A stretch of 64,000 bases of DNA from Streptococcus infantis. Lineage in GTDB: Bacteria; Bacillota; Bacilli; Lactobacillales; Streptococcaceae. Positions 7,637-18,800 of the stretch are shown in pieces (positions within the stretch are counted from its first letter, which is position 1; each line of letters opens with the position of its first letter). The notes beneath the pieces were generated by a model, which saw only the letters and a list, made by a program, of their open reading frames with translations, had not been told where the DNA came from and did no database searches. The stretch is taken from the NCBI RefSeq assembly GCF_015546995.1, contig NZ_JADMUH010000001.1, forward strand, positions 103,189 through 167,188, given 5' to 3'. Position numbers and translations under genes: made by a program.

Positions 7637-8332
7637 ATGAGATTATTACCTATGAGAAAAATTTCTCGTCATTCAAAAAGATTGGCGCTTTTTTTGACTT
7701 TTTGTGCAGGCTATGTAGATGCCTATACGTTTATTGTAAGAGGGAATACCTTAGTCGCTGGGCAAACAGGGAATGTGGTATTTCTATCAGTCGGAATCGT
7801 TCAGAGAAATTTGGCTGATGCTGAAATAAAGATATTGACACTTTTATCTTTCATGTTAGGCGTTTTTTTGCTTACGATTTACAAGGAAAAACTTCGCATT
7901 GTTAAAAAACCCATTCTATCACTTGTTCCATTAGCTATTTTATCATTGATAATCGGCTTTGTTCCATTGAGTGTTGATAACATGTTTATTATTCCTCCTC
8001 TGGCTTTTTGTATGGGTCTGGTTACAACAGCTTTTGGAGAGGTTTCTGGAATTGCCTATAATAATGCCTTTATGACGGGAAATATCAAACGCACCATGTT
8101 GGCTTTTGGCGAATACGTCCGGACCAAGCATACAGCCTTTTTGATGGAAGGATTGATTTTTGTGAGCCTACTTGTTAGTTTCATTCTAGGAGTAGTATTT
8201 TCAGCTTACTTAACGATTATCTTCAACGAAAAAACAATTTTAGGTGTCCCTATCATGATGAGTATTTTTTATCTAAGTATGATTTTATCTTCTTTGCGAA
8301 AAAAGTCTAATAAAAGGCTGAATTTTGAATGA
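7637..8332 (+). CDS. YoaK-family (DUF1275) membrane protein
   Basis: 231 residues, about six transmembrane helices, with the family pattern GYVDAYTFIVRGNTLVAGQTGNVV near the N-terminus and AFMTGNIKRT in the middle. DUF1275 proteins are putative transporters of unknown substrate. TTAGGAG before the ATG, and TGGTACAAT about 25 bases upstream as an extended -10. A second in-frame ATG follows seven codons later. Monocistronic; the next promoter (rplU) starts right after its stop. Confidence 0.88.
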   Translation: MRLLPMRKISRHSKRLALFLTFCAGYVDAYTFIVRGNTLVAGQTGNVVFLSVGIVQRNLADAEIKILTLLSFMLGVFLLTIYKEKLRIVKKPILSLVPLAILSLIIGFVPLSVDNMFIIPPLAFCMGLVTTAFGEVSGIAYNNAFMTGNIKRTMLAFGEYVRTKHTAFLMEGLIFVSLLVSFILGVVFSAYLTIIFNEKTILGVPIMMSIFYLSMILSSLRKKSNKRLNFE

Positions 8333-8338
8333 AAATAC

Positions 8339-8367
8339 TTGTCAAAAATTTGGAATCATGCTATACT
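8339..8367 (+). promoter_or_regulatory. Promoter of the rplU operon
   Basis: TTGTCA (8339-8344), 17-bp spacer, TATACT (8362-8367). It begins only 6 bp after the preceding stop codon. Confidence 0.8.
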
Positions 8368-8373
8368 TGTAGA

Positions 8374-8505
8374 GTTGACTATGCACAGTCCTGTGCAACC
8401 GCACGATCATCGTTGCTTGATTCATCAAGTTTAAGTGGTTCGTCCCACGATGCTAGGCGAGTCTTCACAAAAATTCGGGGAAACCCCAAAAAATCATAGG
8501 AGGTG
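8374..8505 (+). promoter_or_regulatory. L21 leader RNA
   Basis: About 130 nt of untranslated leader between the promoter and rplU, with GC-rich paired segments (for example GCACAG/CTGTGC near 8383-8397 and GGGGAAACCCC near 8477). Position upstream of rplU-prp-rpmA and length match the Firmicute L21 leader, believed to mediate feedback by L21. Assigned by position and fold, without covariance search. Confidence 0.7.
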
Positions 8506-8509
8506 CATA

Positions 8510-8824
8510 ATGAGCACATACGCAATTATCAAAACTGGCGGAAAACAAGTTAAAGTTGAAGTTGGTCAAGCAGTTTACGTTGAAAAATTGAACGTTGAAG
8601 CTGGTCAAGAAGTTACTTTTAACGAAGTTGTTCTTGTTGGTGGTGAAAACACTGTTGTCGGAACTCCGCTTGTTGCTGGAGCTACTGTAGTTGGAACTGT
8701 TGAAAAACAAGGAAAACAAAAGAAAGTTGTTACTTACAAGTACAAACCTAAAAAAGGTAGCCACCGTAAACAAGGTCACCGTCAACCATACACTAAAGTT
8801 GTCATCAACGCAATCAACGCTTAA
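8510..8824 (+). CDS. rplU: 50S ribosomal protein L21
   Basis: 104 residues, standard length. Sequence [19 protein letters not shown] at the N-terminus and [21 protein letters not shown] at the C-terminus are classic L21. ATG 8510 follows AGGAGG (8499-8504); an in-frame upstream start at 8435 lies inside the structured leader and is rejected. First gene of the L21-Prp-L27 operon. Confidence 0.98.
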
Positions 8825-8830
8825 TTTTAA

Positions 8831-9184
<354 letters not shown>

Positions 9185-9200
9185 CACGGAGGAAAACATT

Positions 9201-9494
9201 ATGTTAAAAATGACTCTTAACAACTTGCAACTTTTCGCCCACAAAAAAGGTGGAGGTTCTACATCAAACGGACGCGATTCACAAGCTAAACGTCTTGGAG
9301 CTAAAGCAGCTGACGGACAAACTGTAACTGGTGGATCAATCCTTTACCGTCAACGTGGTACACACATCTATCCAGGTGTAAACGTTGGACGTGGTGGAGA
9401 CGATACTTTGTTCGCTAAAGTTGAAGGCGTAGTACGTTTCGAACGTAAAGGTCGCGATAAGAAACAAGTTTCTGTTTACCCAATCGCAAAATAA
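9201..9494 (+). CDS. rpmA: 50S ribosomal protein L27 with cleavable N-terminal extension
   Basis: 97 residues. It begins [20 protein letters not shown]: the extension [12 protein letters not shown] precedes the mature N-terminus AHKKGGG, the Firmicute Prp processing site. Mature L27 reaches into the peptidyl-transferase centre, so trimming is required for function. Followed by a strong terminator at 9503. Confidence 0.97.
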   Translation: MLKMTLNNLQLFAHKKGGGSTSNGRDSQAKRLGAKAADGQTVTGGSILYRQRGTHIYPGVNVGRGGDDTLFAKVEGVVRFERKGRDKKQVSVYPIAK

Positions 9495-9502
9495 GCATTA
9501 TA

Positions 9503-9537
9503 AAAGGCTTTCCGAGATTTTCGGGAAGCCTTTTTTT
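9503..9537 (+). terminator. Terminator of rplU-prp-rpmA
   Basis: AAAGGCTTTCCGA (9503-9515) pairs with TCGGGAAGCCTTT (9521-9533), 13-bp stem with one G-T pair, then a T-tract. Confidence 0.92.
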
Positions 9538-9647
9538 GAATAAATTTAGCATCAGTTATTATTTAAGTTTACTTCAGAAACTGTTTTAAATCAATAAAAT
9601 CTTAAGGAGCTTATTTGATTTATTATGATAGATAATAAGAAAGAAAT

Positions 9648-9659
9648 ATGGTATAATAT
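9648..9659 (+). promoter_or_regulatory. Extended -10 promoter of murA
   Basis: ATGGTATAATAT (TATAAT at about 9652-9657), extended -10 TGG; no clear -35. The rest of the 9540-9705 gap is AT-rich with nothing else I can name. Confidence 0.6.
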
Positions 9660-9705
9660 AGGGTGAGACCTTATGAATATATATTGAAAGAGTATTTAAA
9701 AGATA

Positions 9706-10965
9706 ATGAAAAAAATTGTCATTAACGGTGGACGCCCATTAAAGGGTGAGATAACCATTAGCGGAGCAAAAAATAGTGTAGTTGCTCTGATTCCTGCTAT
9801 TATTTTATCAGATGATGTAGTTATTTTGGATTGTGTTCCAGATATCTCCGATGTCGCTAGTTTGGTTGATATTATGGAAATTATGGGTGCGAGTGTTAAG
9901 CGCTATGATGACGTTCTAGAAATTGATCCTCGTGGTGTTCAAAATAAACCAATGCCATACGGTAAGATTAACAGTCTTCGCGCATCCTATTATTTCTACG
10001 GTAGTCTTCTTGGACGTTTTGGTGAAGCAACAGTAGGTTTGCCTGGTGGATGTGACTTGGGTCCTCGTCCTATTGACTTGCACTTGAAAGCTTTTGAAGC
10101 TATGGGTGCTAAGACAACCTATGAGGGAGATAATATGAATCTCTCAACTAATGGTTCTAAGTTACAGGGTGCTAGTATTTATATGGATACTGTAAGTGTA
10201 GGAGCAACTATTAATACGATGCTTGCAGCAGTAAAAGCTCAAGGACGTACAGTCATTGAAAATGCTGCTCGAGAGCCTGAAATTATTGATGTAGCTACTT
10301 TGTTAAATAATATGGGAGCTCATATTCGTGGTGCAGGTACGGATATGATTACTATCGATGGTGTTGAATCTCTACACGGCACACGTCATCAAGTTATTCC
10401 AGATCGTATCGAAGCTGGTACTTATATTTCTTTAGCTGCTGCTGTGGGACAAGGAATTCTTATAAACAATGTACTTTATGAACACTTAGAAGGTTTTATT
10501 GCAAAACTTGAAGAAATGGGTGTTCATATGACGATTTCTGAAGATAGTATCTACGTTGAAGAACAAACAAATCTTAAGGCTGTAAATATCAAAACAGCTC
10601 CATATCCAGGATTTGCTACAGACCTTCAACAACCGATTACACCACTTTTGTTGAAAGCAGAAGGACGAGGGACACTGATTGATACCATTTATGAAAAACG
10701 TGTGAACCATGTCTTTGAATTAGCTAAAATGAACGCAGATATTACAACGACTAATGATCACATTATCTATAAGGGTGGTAATTCTTTACACGGTGCAAGT
10801 GTAAGAGCGACTGACTTACGTGCAGGTGCAGCCTTGGTTATTGCTGGATTAATGGCTGAAGGTAGAACAGAAATTACTAGTGTGGAGTTCATTTTAAGAG
10901 GCTACTCAAATATTATTGAAAAATTACGTAAGCTTGGAGCAGATATTGAGCTAATTGAAGATTAG
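9706..10965 (+). CDS. murA: UDP-N-acetylglucosamine 1-carboxyvinyltransferase (MurA1/MurZ paralogue)
   Basis: 419 residues, full length. Transfers enolpyruvate from PEP to UDP-GlcNAc, the first committed step of peptidoglycan synthesis. The active-site Cys is in [14 protein letters not shown] (residue about 116), the fosfomycin target. Streptococci have two MurA enzymes; the neighbours (GNAT, spxR, map) match the locus of the one called MurZ/MurA1 in S. pneumoniae. Ribosome site before the ATG is weak. Confidence 0.95.
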   Translation: MKKIVINGGRPLKGEITISGAKNSVVALIPAIILSDDVVILDCVPDISDVASLVDIMEIMGASVKRYDDVLEIDPRGVQNKPMPYGKINSLRASYYFYGSLLGRFGEATVGLPGGCDLGPRPIDLHLKAFEAMGAKTTYEGDNMNLSTNGSKLQGASIYMDTVSVGATINTMLAAVKAQGRTVIENAAREPEIIDVATLLNNMGAHIRGAGTDMITIDGVESLHGTRHQVIPDRIEAGTYISLAAAVGQGILINNVLYEHLEGFIAKLEEMGVHMTISEDSIYVEEQTNLKAVNIKTAPYPGFATDLQQPITPLLLKAEGRGTLIDTIYEKRVNHVFELAKMNADITTTNDHIIYKGGNSLHGASVRATDLRAGAALVIAGLMAEGRTEITSVEFILRGYSNIIEKLRKLGADIELIED

Positions 10966-10982
10966 CCATTTTGAGGAACACA

Positions 10983-11534
10983 ATGAATATCTGGACAAAA
11001 TTAGCAATGTATTCTTTCTATGAGACGGAACGTTTGTATTTCCGTCCATTCTTTTTTACGGATGTAGATGACTTTCATGCTCTAGCATCAGACCCTGAAA
11101 ATCTCCAATTTATTTTTCCTACGCAAGCCAGCATTGAGGAAAGTCAATATGCTCTTGCTAACTACTTTATGAAATCACCTTTGGGAATTTGGGCGATTTG
11201 TGATAAGAAAGCACAGAAGATGATTGGAGCCATTAAGTTTGAAAAGCTGGATGAAATTCGTAAAGAAGCAGAAATTGGCTATTTTTTAAGGAAAGACTAT
11301 TGGTCTCAGGGATATATGACGGAAGCAGTTACCAAATTACGCGATTTGTCTATGGATCAGTTTGAATTAAAGCAACTTTCTATTGTGACGCATTTAGAAA
11401 ATAGTGCTAGTCAAAAGGTTGCACAAAAATCAGGCTTCGTTCTATATCGTCGTTTCAAGGGTAGTGATCGATATACTCGTAAGATGCGGGATTATCTAGA
11501 ATTTCGCTATACAAAAGGAGAGCTAAATGAGTAA
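10983..11534 (+). CDS. GNAT-family N-acetyltransferase (RimJ/RimL type)
   Basis: 183 residues from ATG 10983, preceded by GAGGA; a TTG four codons upstream is less likely. Pattern TERLYFRPF at the start, AEIGYFLRKDYWSQGYMTEAV for acetyl-CoA binding, and NSASQKVAQKSGF near the end are typical of the RimJ/RimL subgroup that acetylates protein N-termini or small amines. Substrate unknown. 17 bp after murA and overlapping spxR by 8 bp, hence one transcript. Confidence 0.9.
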   Translation: MNIWTKLAMYSFYETERLYFRPFFFTDVDDFHALASDPENLQFIFPTQASIEESQYALANYFMKSPLGIWAICDKKAQKMIGAIKFEKLDEIRKEAEIGYFLRKDYWSQGYMTEAVTKLRDLSMDQFELKQLSIVTHLENSASQKVAQKSGFVLYRRFKGSDRYTRKMRDYLEFRYTKGELNE

Positions 11535-12804
11535 ACACCAAGAAATTTTAGCTTATTTAGAAGAATTACCAGTCGGAAAACGGGTCAGTGTTCGAAGTAT
11601 TTCAAATAGGCTGGGAGTGAGTGATGGTACAGCTTATCGTGCTATCAAAGAAGCTGAAAATAGAGGATTGGTTGAAACACGTCCTCGAAGTGGAACTGTC
11701 CGTGTCAAGTCCAAAAAAGTTGCCATTGAGAGATTAACCTTTGCAGAAATTGCAGAAGTCACTGGTTCAGAAGTTTTAGCTGGCCAAGCTGGTTTGGAGA
11801 GAGAATTCAGTAAATTCTCCATTGGAGCCATGACAGAAAAGAATATTCTTTCTTATCTTCATGATGGCGGTCTACTTATTGTCGGTGACAGAACACGAAT
11901 CCAATTATTGGCACTTGAAAATGAAAATGCTGTCTTGGTAACAGGTGGATTTGAAGTTCATAAAGATGTTTTGGATGCTGCTAATAAGAAAAATATCCCA
12001 GTGTTACGCAGCAAACATGACACATTTACCATTGCAACCATGATTAACCGAGCTTTGTCAAATGTACAAATAAAGACAGATATTTTAACGGTTGAAAAAA
12101 TCTATCGCACTTGTCATGAATATGGTTTTTTACAAGAAACGGATACTGTAAAAGATTATTTAGATTTAGTTCGTAAGAATAGAAGTAGTCGATTCCCTGT
12201 TATCAATCAGCATAAGGTTGTTGTGGGTGTCGTGACCATGCGTGATGCTGGAGATAAATCACCAGGAACTACCATTGATAAGGTCATGACAAGAACTGTC
12301 TACATGACCGGTTTAGCCACAAATATTGCTAACGTGAGCCAGAGAATGATTGCTGAAGATTTTGAAATGGTACCTGTTGTACGGAGCAATCAAACCTTGC
12401 TTGGTGTCATTACTAGACGTGATGTCATGGAAAAAATGAGTCGTTCTCAGGTCTCAACTTTACCAACCTTTTCAGAACAGATTGGACAGAAGCTATCTTA
12501 TCATCATGATGAGGTTGTCATTACAGTCGAACCCTTTATGTTAGAAAAAAATGGTGTTCTGGCTAATGGTGTTCTTTCAGAAATCTTGACTCATATGACA
12601 CAAGACTTGGTCGTTAATAGCGGGCGTAACCTCATCATTGAACAAATGTTGATTTACTTCTTACAGGCTGTTCAGATTGATGATGTTCTACGTATTCAAG
12701 CTAGAATAATTCATCATACGAGACGATCAGCTATTATTGATTATGACATTTATCTCAATCATCAAATTGTATCAAAAGCAAATGTAACTGTAAAAATTAA
12801 TTAG
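11527..12804 (+). CDS. spxR: CBS-HotDog transcriptional regulator SpxR
   Basis: 425 residues in four modules: an N-terminal winged HTH (VRSISNRLGVSDGTAYRAIKEAE), a DRTGG domain (about 70-180), two CBS repeats (about 190-310, RSSRFPVINQHKVVVGVVTM and EMVPVVRSNQTLLGVITR), and a C-terminal hot-dog thioesterase-like domain. The same architecture and gene position define S. pneumoniae SpxR, which activates pyruvate oxidase spxB and so H2O2 production. CBS and hot-dog parts probably sense an adenine nucleotide or acyl-CoA. Overlaps the GNAT gene by 8 bp. Confidence 0.9.
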   Translation: MSKHQEILAYLEELPVGKRVSVRSISNRLGVSDGTAYRAIKEAENRGLVETRPRSGTVRVKSKKVAIERLTFAEIAEVTGSEVLAGQAGLEREFSKFSIGAMTEKNILSYLHDGGLLIVGDRTRIQLLALENENAVLVTGGFEVHKDVLDAANKKNIPVLRSKHDTFTIATMINRALSNVQIKTDILTVEKIYRTCHEYGFLQETDTVKDYLDLVRKNRSSRFPVINQHKVVVGVVTMRDAGDKSPGTTIDKVMTRTVYMTGLATNIANVSQRMIAEDFEMVPVVRSNQTLLGVITRRDVMEKMSRSQVSTLPTFSEQIGQKLSYHHDEVVITVEPFMLEKNGVLANGVLSEILTHMTQDLVVNSGRNLIIEQMLIYFLQAVQIDDVLRIQARIIHHTRRSAIIDYDIYLNHQIVSKANVTVKIN

Positions 12805-12819
12805 AATCTAGGAGTAAAC

Positions 12820-13680
12820 ATGATTACATTAAAATCAGCTAGAGAAATCGAAGCTATGGATAAGGCAGGTGATTTTCTTGCAAGTATCCACATTGGCTTG
12901 CGTGATATCATCAAGCCAGGTGTTGATATGTGGGAAGTAGAAGAGTATGTTCGCCGTCGTTGTAAAGAAGAGAATTTCCTTCCACTGCAGATTGGTGTTG
13001 ATGGAGCAATGATGGACTATCCATATGCAACCTGCTGTTCGCTCAATGACGAAGTAGCACACGCCTTCCCTCGTCATTATATCCTCAAAGAGGGTGACCT
13101 CCTAAAGGTTGATATGGTTCTTGGTGGGCCAATCGCGAAGTCTGACCTCAATGTTTCTAAACTCAATTTTAACAACGTTGAGCAGATGAAAAAATATACT
13201 CAAAACTTTACGGGTGGCTTGGCTGATTCTTGTTGGGCATACGCAGTTGGTAAACCATCAGAAGAAGTTAAAAACTTGATGGACGTGACCAAGGAAGCTA
13301 TGTATAAGGGTATCGAGCAAGCTGTTGTTGGCAACCGAATTGGCGATATTGGGGCAGCGATTCAAGAATATGCTGAAAGTCGTGGATACGGTGTTGTCCG
13401 TGATCTTGTAGGACACGGTGTTGGACCAACTATGCATGAAGAGCCAATGGTTCCTAACTATGGTGTAGCTGGTCGTGGTCTCCGTCTTCGTGAAGGTATG
13501 GTTTTGACAATCGAACCTATGATCAATACAGGTGATTGGGAAATCGATACAGACATGGAGACAGGTTGGGCTCATAAAACTATCGACGGTGGTCTATCAT
13601 GTCAGTATGAACACCAGTTTGTTATTACCAAGGATGGACCTGTAATCTTGACAAGTCAAGGTGAAGAAGGAACTTATTAA
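12820..13680 (+). CDS. map: Methionine aminopeptidase, type I with streptococcal insert
   Basis: 286 residues. Removes N-terminal Met from new proteins. Metal ligands are visible: Asp in LKVDMVLG, Asp in GLADSCWAYAVG, His in GHGVGPTMH, Glu in TIEPM and Glu in YEHQFV. About 27 residues (GGPIAKSDLNVSKLNFNNVE and following) are inserted between the first two Asp ligands, a feature reported for streptococcal enzymes and absent from E. coli Map. Last gene of the murA cluster. Confidence 0.95.
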   Translation: MITLKSAREIEAMDKAGDFLASIHIGLRDIIKPGVDMWEVEEYVRRRCKEENFLPLQIGVDGAMMDYPYATCCSLNDEVAHAFPRHYILKEGDLLKVDMVLGGPIAKSDLNVSKLNFNNVEQMKKYTQNFTGGLADSCWAYAVGKPSEEVKNLMDVTKEAMYKGIEQAVVGNRIGDIGAAIQEYAESRGYGVVRDLVGHGVGPTMHEEPMVPNYGVAGRGLRLREGMVLTIEPMINTGDWEIDTDMETGWAHKTIDGGLSCQYEHQFVITKDGPVILTSQGEEGTY

Positions 13681-13681
13681 T

Positions 13682-13709
13682 AAAAAAGGGAGCTGAGCTC
13701 CTTTTTTTT
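13682..13709 (+). terminator. Terminator after map
   Basis: AAAAAAGGGAGC, short loop, GCTCC, then eight T residues. Confidence 0.88.
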
Positions 13710-13803
13710 GTTAAAGCTGAAATCAAATTTGCGTAGCAGATATCTTACAAACGTTTTCTTTTATAGTAAAATAAAAGATGACTATATGAAAGAAGGTTCT
13801 TAA

Positions 13804-14511
13804 TTGGAAAGTATTATATTTTTTATCTCTGTATTTTTAGCTGGTATCTTGTCATTTTTTTCTCCCTGCATATTTCCTTTGTTACCAGTCTATGCAGGTG
13901 TTTTGTTAGATGATCAAGAGCAGTCAAAAACATTTCGGTTTTTAGGTAAAGATGTTGCCTGGTCAGGATTAATTCGGACATTCTGTTTTATCGCTGGTAT
14001 CTCTCTAATTTTCTTTATTCTAGGGTTTGGAGCAGGATTTCTGGGGAACTTACTCTATGCTGATTGGTTTCGTTATGTTATGGGTGGTATTATTATCATA
14101 CTAGGCTTACATCAGATGGAAATCCTTCATCTACGAAAATTAGAGTTCCAAAAAACAGTAAGATTTGATCAAAAACAGTCTAGTAAATATCTATCAGCCT
14201 TTCTATTAGGTATCAGCTTCAGCTTTGGTTGGACTCCATGTATTGGTCCAGTTTTAAGTTCAGTTTTAGCATTAGCTGCCTCAGGAGGAAATGGAGCTCT
14301 TCAAGGGGCCTTATTAACCCTAGTTTATACTCTTGGAATGGCGCTTCCATTTTTAGTATTGGCTTTGGCATCAGGTCTGATTATGCCTTATTTTAGTAGA
14401 ATTAAATCTCACCTACTCTTACTGAAAAGAATTGGTGGTTTACTAATTATTCTCATGGGAATTTTATTAATGTTGGGACAGTTAAATGTCTTATCTGGAA
14501 TATTAGGATAA
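13804..14511 (+). CDS. ccdA: CcdA-type thiol-disulfide membrane reductase
   Basis: 235 residues, six predicted helices. The two redox Cys of the CcdA family are present: Cys22 in FFSPCIFPLLP and Cys146 in GWTPCIGPVLS. It passes electrons from cytoplasmic thioredoxin across the membrane to the lipoprotein thioredoxin encoded next. TTG start is used: AGAAGG precedes it, and the upstream ATG runs into a stop after five codons. Matches the CcdA2-Etrx2 pair of S. pneumoniae rather than the pair next to msrAB. Confidence 0.92.
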   Translation: MESIIFFISVFLAGILSFFSPCIFPLLPVYAGVLLDDQEQSKTFRFLGKDVAWSGLIRTFCFIAGISLIFFILGFGAGFLGNLLYADWFRYVMGGIIIILGLHQMEILHLRKLEFQKTVRFDQKQSSKYLSAFLLGISFSFGWTPCIGPVLSSVLALAASGGNGALQGALLTLVYTLGMALPFLVLALASGLIMPYFSRIKSHLLLLKRIGGLLIILMGILLMLGQLNVLSGILG

Positions 14512-14523
14512 AAGGAGTTATCT

Positions 14524-15087
14524 ATGAAAAAAACAATCTATTTTGGACTTAGTTTCTTATCTATCTTTCTTTTGATTGCTTGTGGCAAGGAAGAGAAGGA
14601 ACTAAGTCAGGAAAATCAAACGACTCAAGCACAGCAGCAAGCAACGGTTAAGCAAATAGCTGTAGGAGCAGAAGCACCGGATTTCACGCTCCAATCTATG
14701 GATGGAAAAGAAGTGAAATTATCAGATTATAAAGGAAAGAAAGTTTATCTTAAATTTTGGGCTTCTTGGTGCGGACCTTGTAAAAAAAGTATGCCTGAAT
14801 TAATGGAACTTGCTGCAAAAGAAGATCGTGATTTTGAAATATTATCTGTTATTGCACCCGGCCTTCAAGGCGAAAAAACGATCGACCAATTTCCAAAATG
14901 GTTTGAGGAGCAGGGCTATAAAGATATACCTGTCTTATATGACACTAAGGGAACTACATTCCAAGCCTATCAGATTCGAAGTATTCCAACTGAATACCTA
15001 ATTGATTCAAATGGTAAAATTGCTAAGATTCAGTTAGGTGCAATTAGCAATGTAGATGCTGAAGCAGCTTTTGCACAAATGGATTAA
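14524..15087 (+). CDS. Thioredoxin-like surface lipoprotein (Etrx family)
   Basis: 187 residues. Signal peptide with lipobox LIAC and lipidated Cys20, a Gln/Thr-rich linker to about residue 42, then an AhpC-TSA/thioredoxin fold with active site WCGPC (Cys83, Cys86) and a cis-Pro in RSIPTEYLID. It should receive electrons from CcdA and reduce oxidised extracellular proteins such as MsrAB. 12 bp after ccdA, same operon. Confidence 0.93.
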   Translation: MKKTIYFGLSFLSIFLLIACGKEEKELSQENQTTQAQQQATVKQIAVGAEAPDFTLQSMDGKEVKLSDYKGKKVYLKFWASWCGPCKKSMPELMELAAKEDRDFEILSVIAPGLQGEKTIDQFPKWFEEQGYKDIPVLYDTKGTTFQAYQIRSIPTEYLIDSNGKIAKIQLGAISNVDAEAAFAQMD

Positions 15088-15096
15088 CGTTATAAA

Positions 15097-15134
15097 AAAT
15101 GTCTAGACTGTTTTGTCTAGACATTTCTTTTTTT
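15097..15134. terminator. Bidirectional terminator between the thioredoxin gene and ldh
   Basis: AAATGTCTAGAC (15097-15108) pairs perfectly with GTCTAGACATTT (15115-15126), flanked by A and T runs so it works both ways. Confidence 0.9.
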
Positions 15135-15148
15135 AAAATTAAATTGAG

Positions 15149-16162
<1,014 letters not shown>

Positions 16163-16187
16163 TCAGGGGGAACCCCTATTTGATTTC

Positions 16188-16216
16188 ATTCTATCACTTT
16201 TGCTAAGCTTTGTCAC
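16188..16216 (-). promoter_or_regulatory. ldh promoter
   Basis: On the minus strand GTGACA (16216-16211), 17-bp spacer, TAGAAT (16193-16188) with an extended TGA. The 5' UTR contains GGGGTTCCCC, a small self-complementary stretch. Confidence 0.65.
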
Positions 16217-16238
16217 GGATATACCTTCGGGATAAATA

Positions 16239-16253
16239 TGTAAACGTTTTACA
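16239..16253. promoter_or_regulatory. CcpA (cre)-like site upstream of ldh
   Basis: TGTAAACGTTTTACA is a near-perfect palindrome resembling the cre consensus. It lies about 60 bases upstream of the predicted ldh start of transcription, a position typical of CcpA activation, and about 36 bp upstream of the gyrA -10 on the other side. Confidence 0.6.
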
Positions 16254-16285
16254 CGTGTTGTTAGACTGTAAAATAGTCCAAACTA

Positions 16286-16294
16286 TGGTATAAT
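16286..16294 (+). promoter_or_regulatory. Extended -10 promoter of gyrA
   Basis: TGGTATAAT (TATAAT 16289-16294) 38 bases before the ATG, no good -35. An inverted repeat GACTGTAAAATAGTC (16264-16278) lies just upstream. Confidence 0.6.
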
Positions 16295-16331
16295 ATATGT
16301 AATTACTAATAGTGAAACGAGGCATTTGTTA

Positions 16332-18800
16332 ATGCAAGATAAAAATTTAGTGAATGTCAATCTGACCAAGGAGATGAAGACTAGCTTTATCGATTACGCC
16401 ATGAGTGTAATCGTATCGCGGGCTCTTCCTGATGTTCGTGATGGGTTGAAACCTGTTCATCGTCGTATTTTGTACGGAATGAACGAATTAGGAGTTACTC
16501 CTGATAAACCTCATAAGAAATCTGCCCGTATTACAGGGGACGTAATGGGTAAATACCACCCACACGGGGACTCATCTATCTATGAAGCTATGGTTCGTAT
16601 GGCTCAATGGTGGAGCTACCGCTACATGCTTGTAGATGGGCACGGTAACTTTGGTTCTATGGACGGTGATGGTGCTGCCGCGCAACGTTATACAGAAGCA
16701 CGTATGAGCAAAATTGCTCTTGAAATGCTTCGCGATATCAATAAAAATACCGTTGATTTTGTTGATAACTATGATGCCAATGAACGAGAACCTGTTGTTT
16801 TACCAGCTCGTTTCCCAAATCTTTTGGTCAATGGTGCCACAGGTATTGCCGTTGGTATGGCGACCAATATTCCACCTCATAATTTGGGTGAAACCATTGA
16901 TGCTGTTAAACTCGTCATGGATAATCCTGAAGTTACAACCAAAGATTTAATGGAAGTTTTGCCTGGTCCAGACTTCCCAACAGCTGCCCTAGTTATGGGT
17001 AAATCAGGTATTCATAAGGCGTATGAGACCGGTAAGGGATCTATTGTTCTTCGTTCTCGTACGGAAATTGAAGAAACTAAAACAGGTCGCGAACGGATCG
17101 TTGTTACAGAATTTCCATATATGGTTAACAAGACTAAAGTGCATGAACACATTGTACGTTTAGTTCAGGAAAAACGTATCGATGGAATTACAGCTGTTCG
17201 TGATGAATCTAACCGTGAAGGTGTTCGCTTTGTTATTGAAGTTAGACGTGATGCATCAGCTAATGTTATTTTGAACAACTTATTCAAGATGACTCAGATG
17301 CAGACTAGCTTTGGTTTTAACATGCTTGCTATCCAAAATGGTGTTCCAAAGATTTTATCGCTTCGCCAAATCTTGGATGCATACATTGAGCACCAAAAAG
17401 AAGTTGTGACTCGTCGCACTCAATTTGATAAAGAAAAAGCTGAGGCACGCGCGCATATCTTGGAAGGTTTGCTAATTGCTCTGGATCATATTGATGAAGT
17501 CATTCGTATCATCCGTGCCAGCGAAACTGACCAAGAAGCTCAAGCGGAATTGATGAGCAAGTTCAAGCTATCTGAACGTCAAAGCCAAGCAATCCTAGAC
17601 ATGCGTCTCCGTCGTTTGACTGGCTTGGAGCGTGATAAGATTCAATCTGAATATAATGAGTTGATTGCTTTGATTGCTGACTTAGCGGACATTCTTGCTA
17701 AACCAGAACGTGTTGCGCAAATCATCAAGGAAGAATTGGATGAAGTCAAACGCAAGTATGAAGATAAACGCCGTACTGAGTTAATGGTTGGTGAAGTCTT
17801 GACGCTTGAAGATGAAGACTTGATTGAAGAGTCTGATGTTCTTATCACTCTATCAAATAAAGGTTATATTAAACGTTTGGACCAAGACGAGTTTACTGTC
17901 CAAAAACGTGGTGGACGTGGCGTACAGGGAACAGGAGTCAAGGACGATGACTTTGTCCGTGAGTTGGTTTCTACCAGCACCCATGATCACTTGCTCTTCT
18001 TTACCAACAAAGGTCGTGTCTATCGTTTGAAAGGTTATGAAATCCCAGAATATGGTCGTACAGCCAAGGGATTGCCTGTAGTTAACCTCTTGAAACTGGA
18101 TGAGGGAGAAAGCATCCAAACTATCATTAATGTCGAATCAGAACGTAGTGATGATGCATACATCTTCTTTACGACTCGAGCAGGTATTGTTAAGAGAACT
18201 AGCGTTAAAGAATTTGCCAACATTCGTCAAAATGGTCTAAAAGCCTTGAATTTGAAAGATGAGGACGAATTGATTAATGTTCTTCTTACTCAAGAAGATA
18301 CTGATATCATTATCGGTACTAAGTTAGGCTATGCAGTTCGTTTCAACCAGTCATCCGTTCGTAGCATGAGTCGTAGTGCAACTGGTGTTAAAGGAGTAAA
18401 TCTTCGTGAAGGCGATTCTGTAGTTGGAGCTAGAGTAATCACTGACCAAGATGAGGTTCTCATTATCACCGAAAAAGGATACGGTAAGCGTACAGTTGCC
18501 ACTGAATATCCAACTAAAGGTCGTGCTGGTAAAGGTATGAAAACCGCTAATATTACCGATAAAAACGGTCAACTTGCCGGCCTACTCACAGTAAAAGGTG
18601 ACGAAGACTTGATGGTCATCACAGATACTGGTGTTATGATTCGAACAAATGTTGCCAATATTTCACAAACTGGACGTTCAACTATGGGAGTAAAAGTGAT
18701 GCGTCTAGATGAAAATGCTAAGATTGTAACCTTTACAACAGTTGCAGCAGCAGAGAAAGAAGAAGTTGGGACAGAAAACGAAACAGAAAGTGAAGAATAA
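16332..18800 (+). CDS. gyrA: DNA gyrase subunit A
   Basis: 822 residues, the length of S. pneumoniae GyrA. The catalytic Tyr120 lies in [11 protein letters not shown]. The quinolone-resistance region reads [15 protein letters not shown] with Ser81 and Glu85, the wild-type, susceptible state. The GyrA-box [10 protein letters not shown] and the six-bladed C-terminal wrapping domain follow. With GyrB it introduces negative supercoils. ATG 16332 after CGAGG is preferred over TTG 16326. Its stop TAA overlaps the ATG of srtA by one base. Confidence 0.97.
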   Translation: MQDKNLVNVNLTKEMKTSFIDYAMSVIVSRALPDVRDGLKPVHRRILYGMNELGVTPDKPHKKSARITGDVMGKYHPHGDSSIYEAMVRMAQWWSYRYMLVDGHGNFGSMDGDGAAAQRYTEARMSKIALEMLRDINKNTVDFVDNYDANEREPVVLPARFPNLLVNGATGIAVGMATNIPPHNLGETIDAVKLVMDNPEVTTKDLMEVLPGPDFPTAALVMGKSGIHKAYETGKGSIVLRSRTEIEETKTGRERIVVTEFPYMVNKTKVHEHIVRLVQEKRIDGITAVRDESNREGVRFVIEVRRDASANVILNNLFKMTQMQTSFGFNMLAIQNGVPKILSLRQILDAYIEHQKEVVTRRTQFDKEKAEARAHILEGLLIALDHIDEVIRIIRASETDQEAQAELMSKFKLSERQSQAILDMRLRRLTGLERDKIQSEYNELIALIADLADILAKPERVAQIIKEELDEVKRKYEDKRRTELMVGEVLTLEDEDLIEESDVLITLSNKGYIKRLDQDEFTVQKRGGRGVQGTGVKDDDFVRELVSTSTHDHLLFFTNKGRVYRLKGYEIPEYGRTAKGLPVVNLLKLDEGESIQTIINVESERSDDAYIFFTTRAGIVKRTSVKEFANIRQNGLKALNLKDEDELINVLLTQEDTDIIIGTKLGYAVRFNQSSVRSMSRSATGVKGVNLREGDSVVGARVITDQDEVLIITEKGYGKRTVATEYPTKGRAGKGMKTANITDKNGQLAGLLTVKGDEDLMVITDTGVMIRTNVANISQTGRSTMGVKVMRLDENAKIVTFTTVAAAEKEEVGTENETESEE

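Noticed and set aside
16562..16602. Possible quinolone-resistance change in gyrA
   Set aside because: Codons 81 and 85 read Ser and Glu, the wild-type residues.
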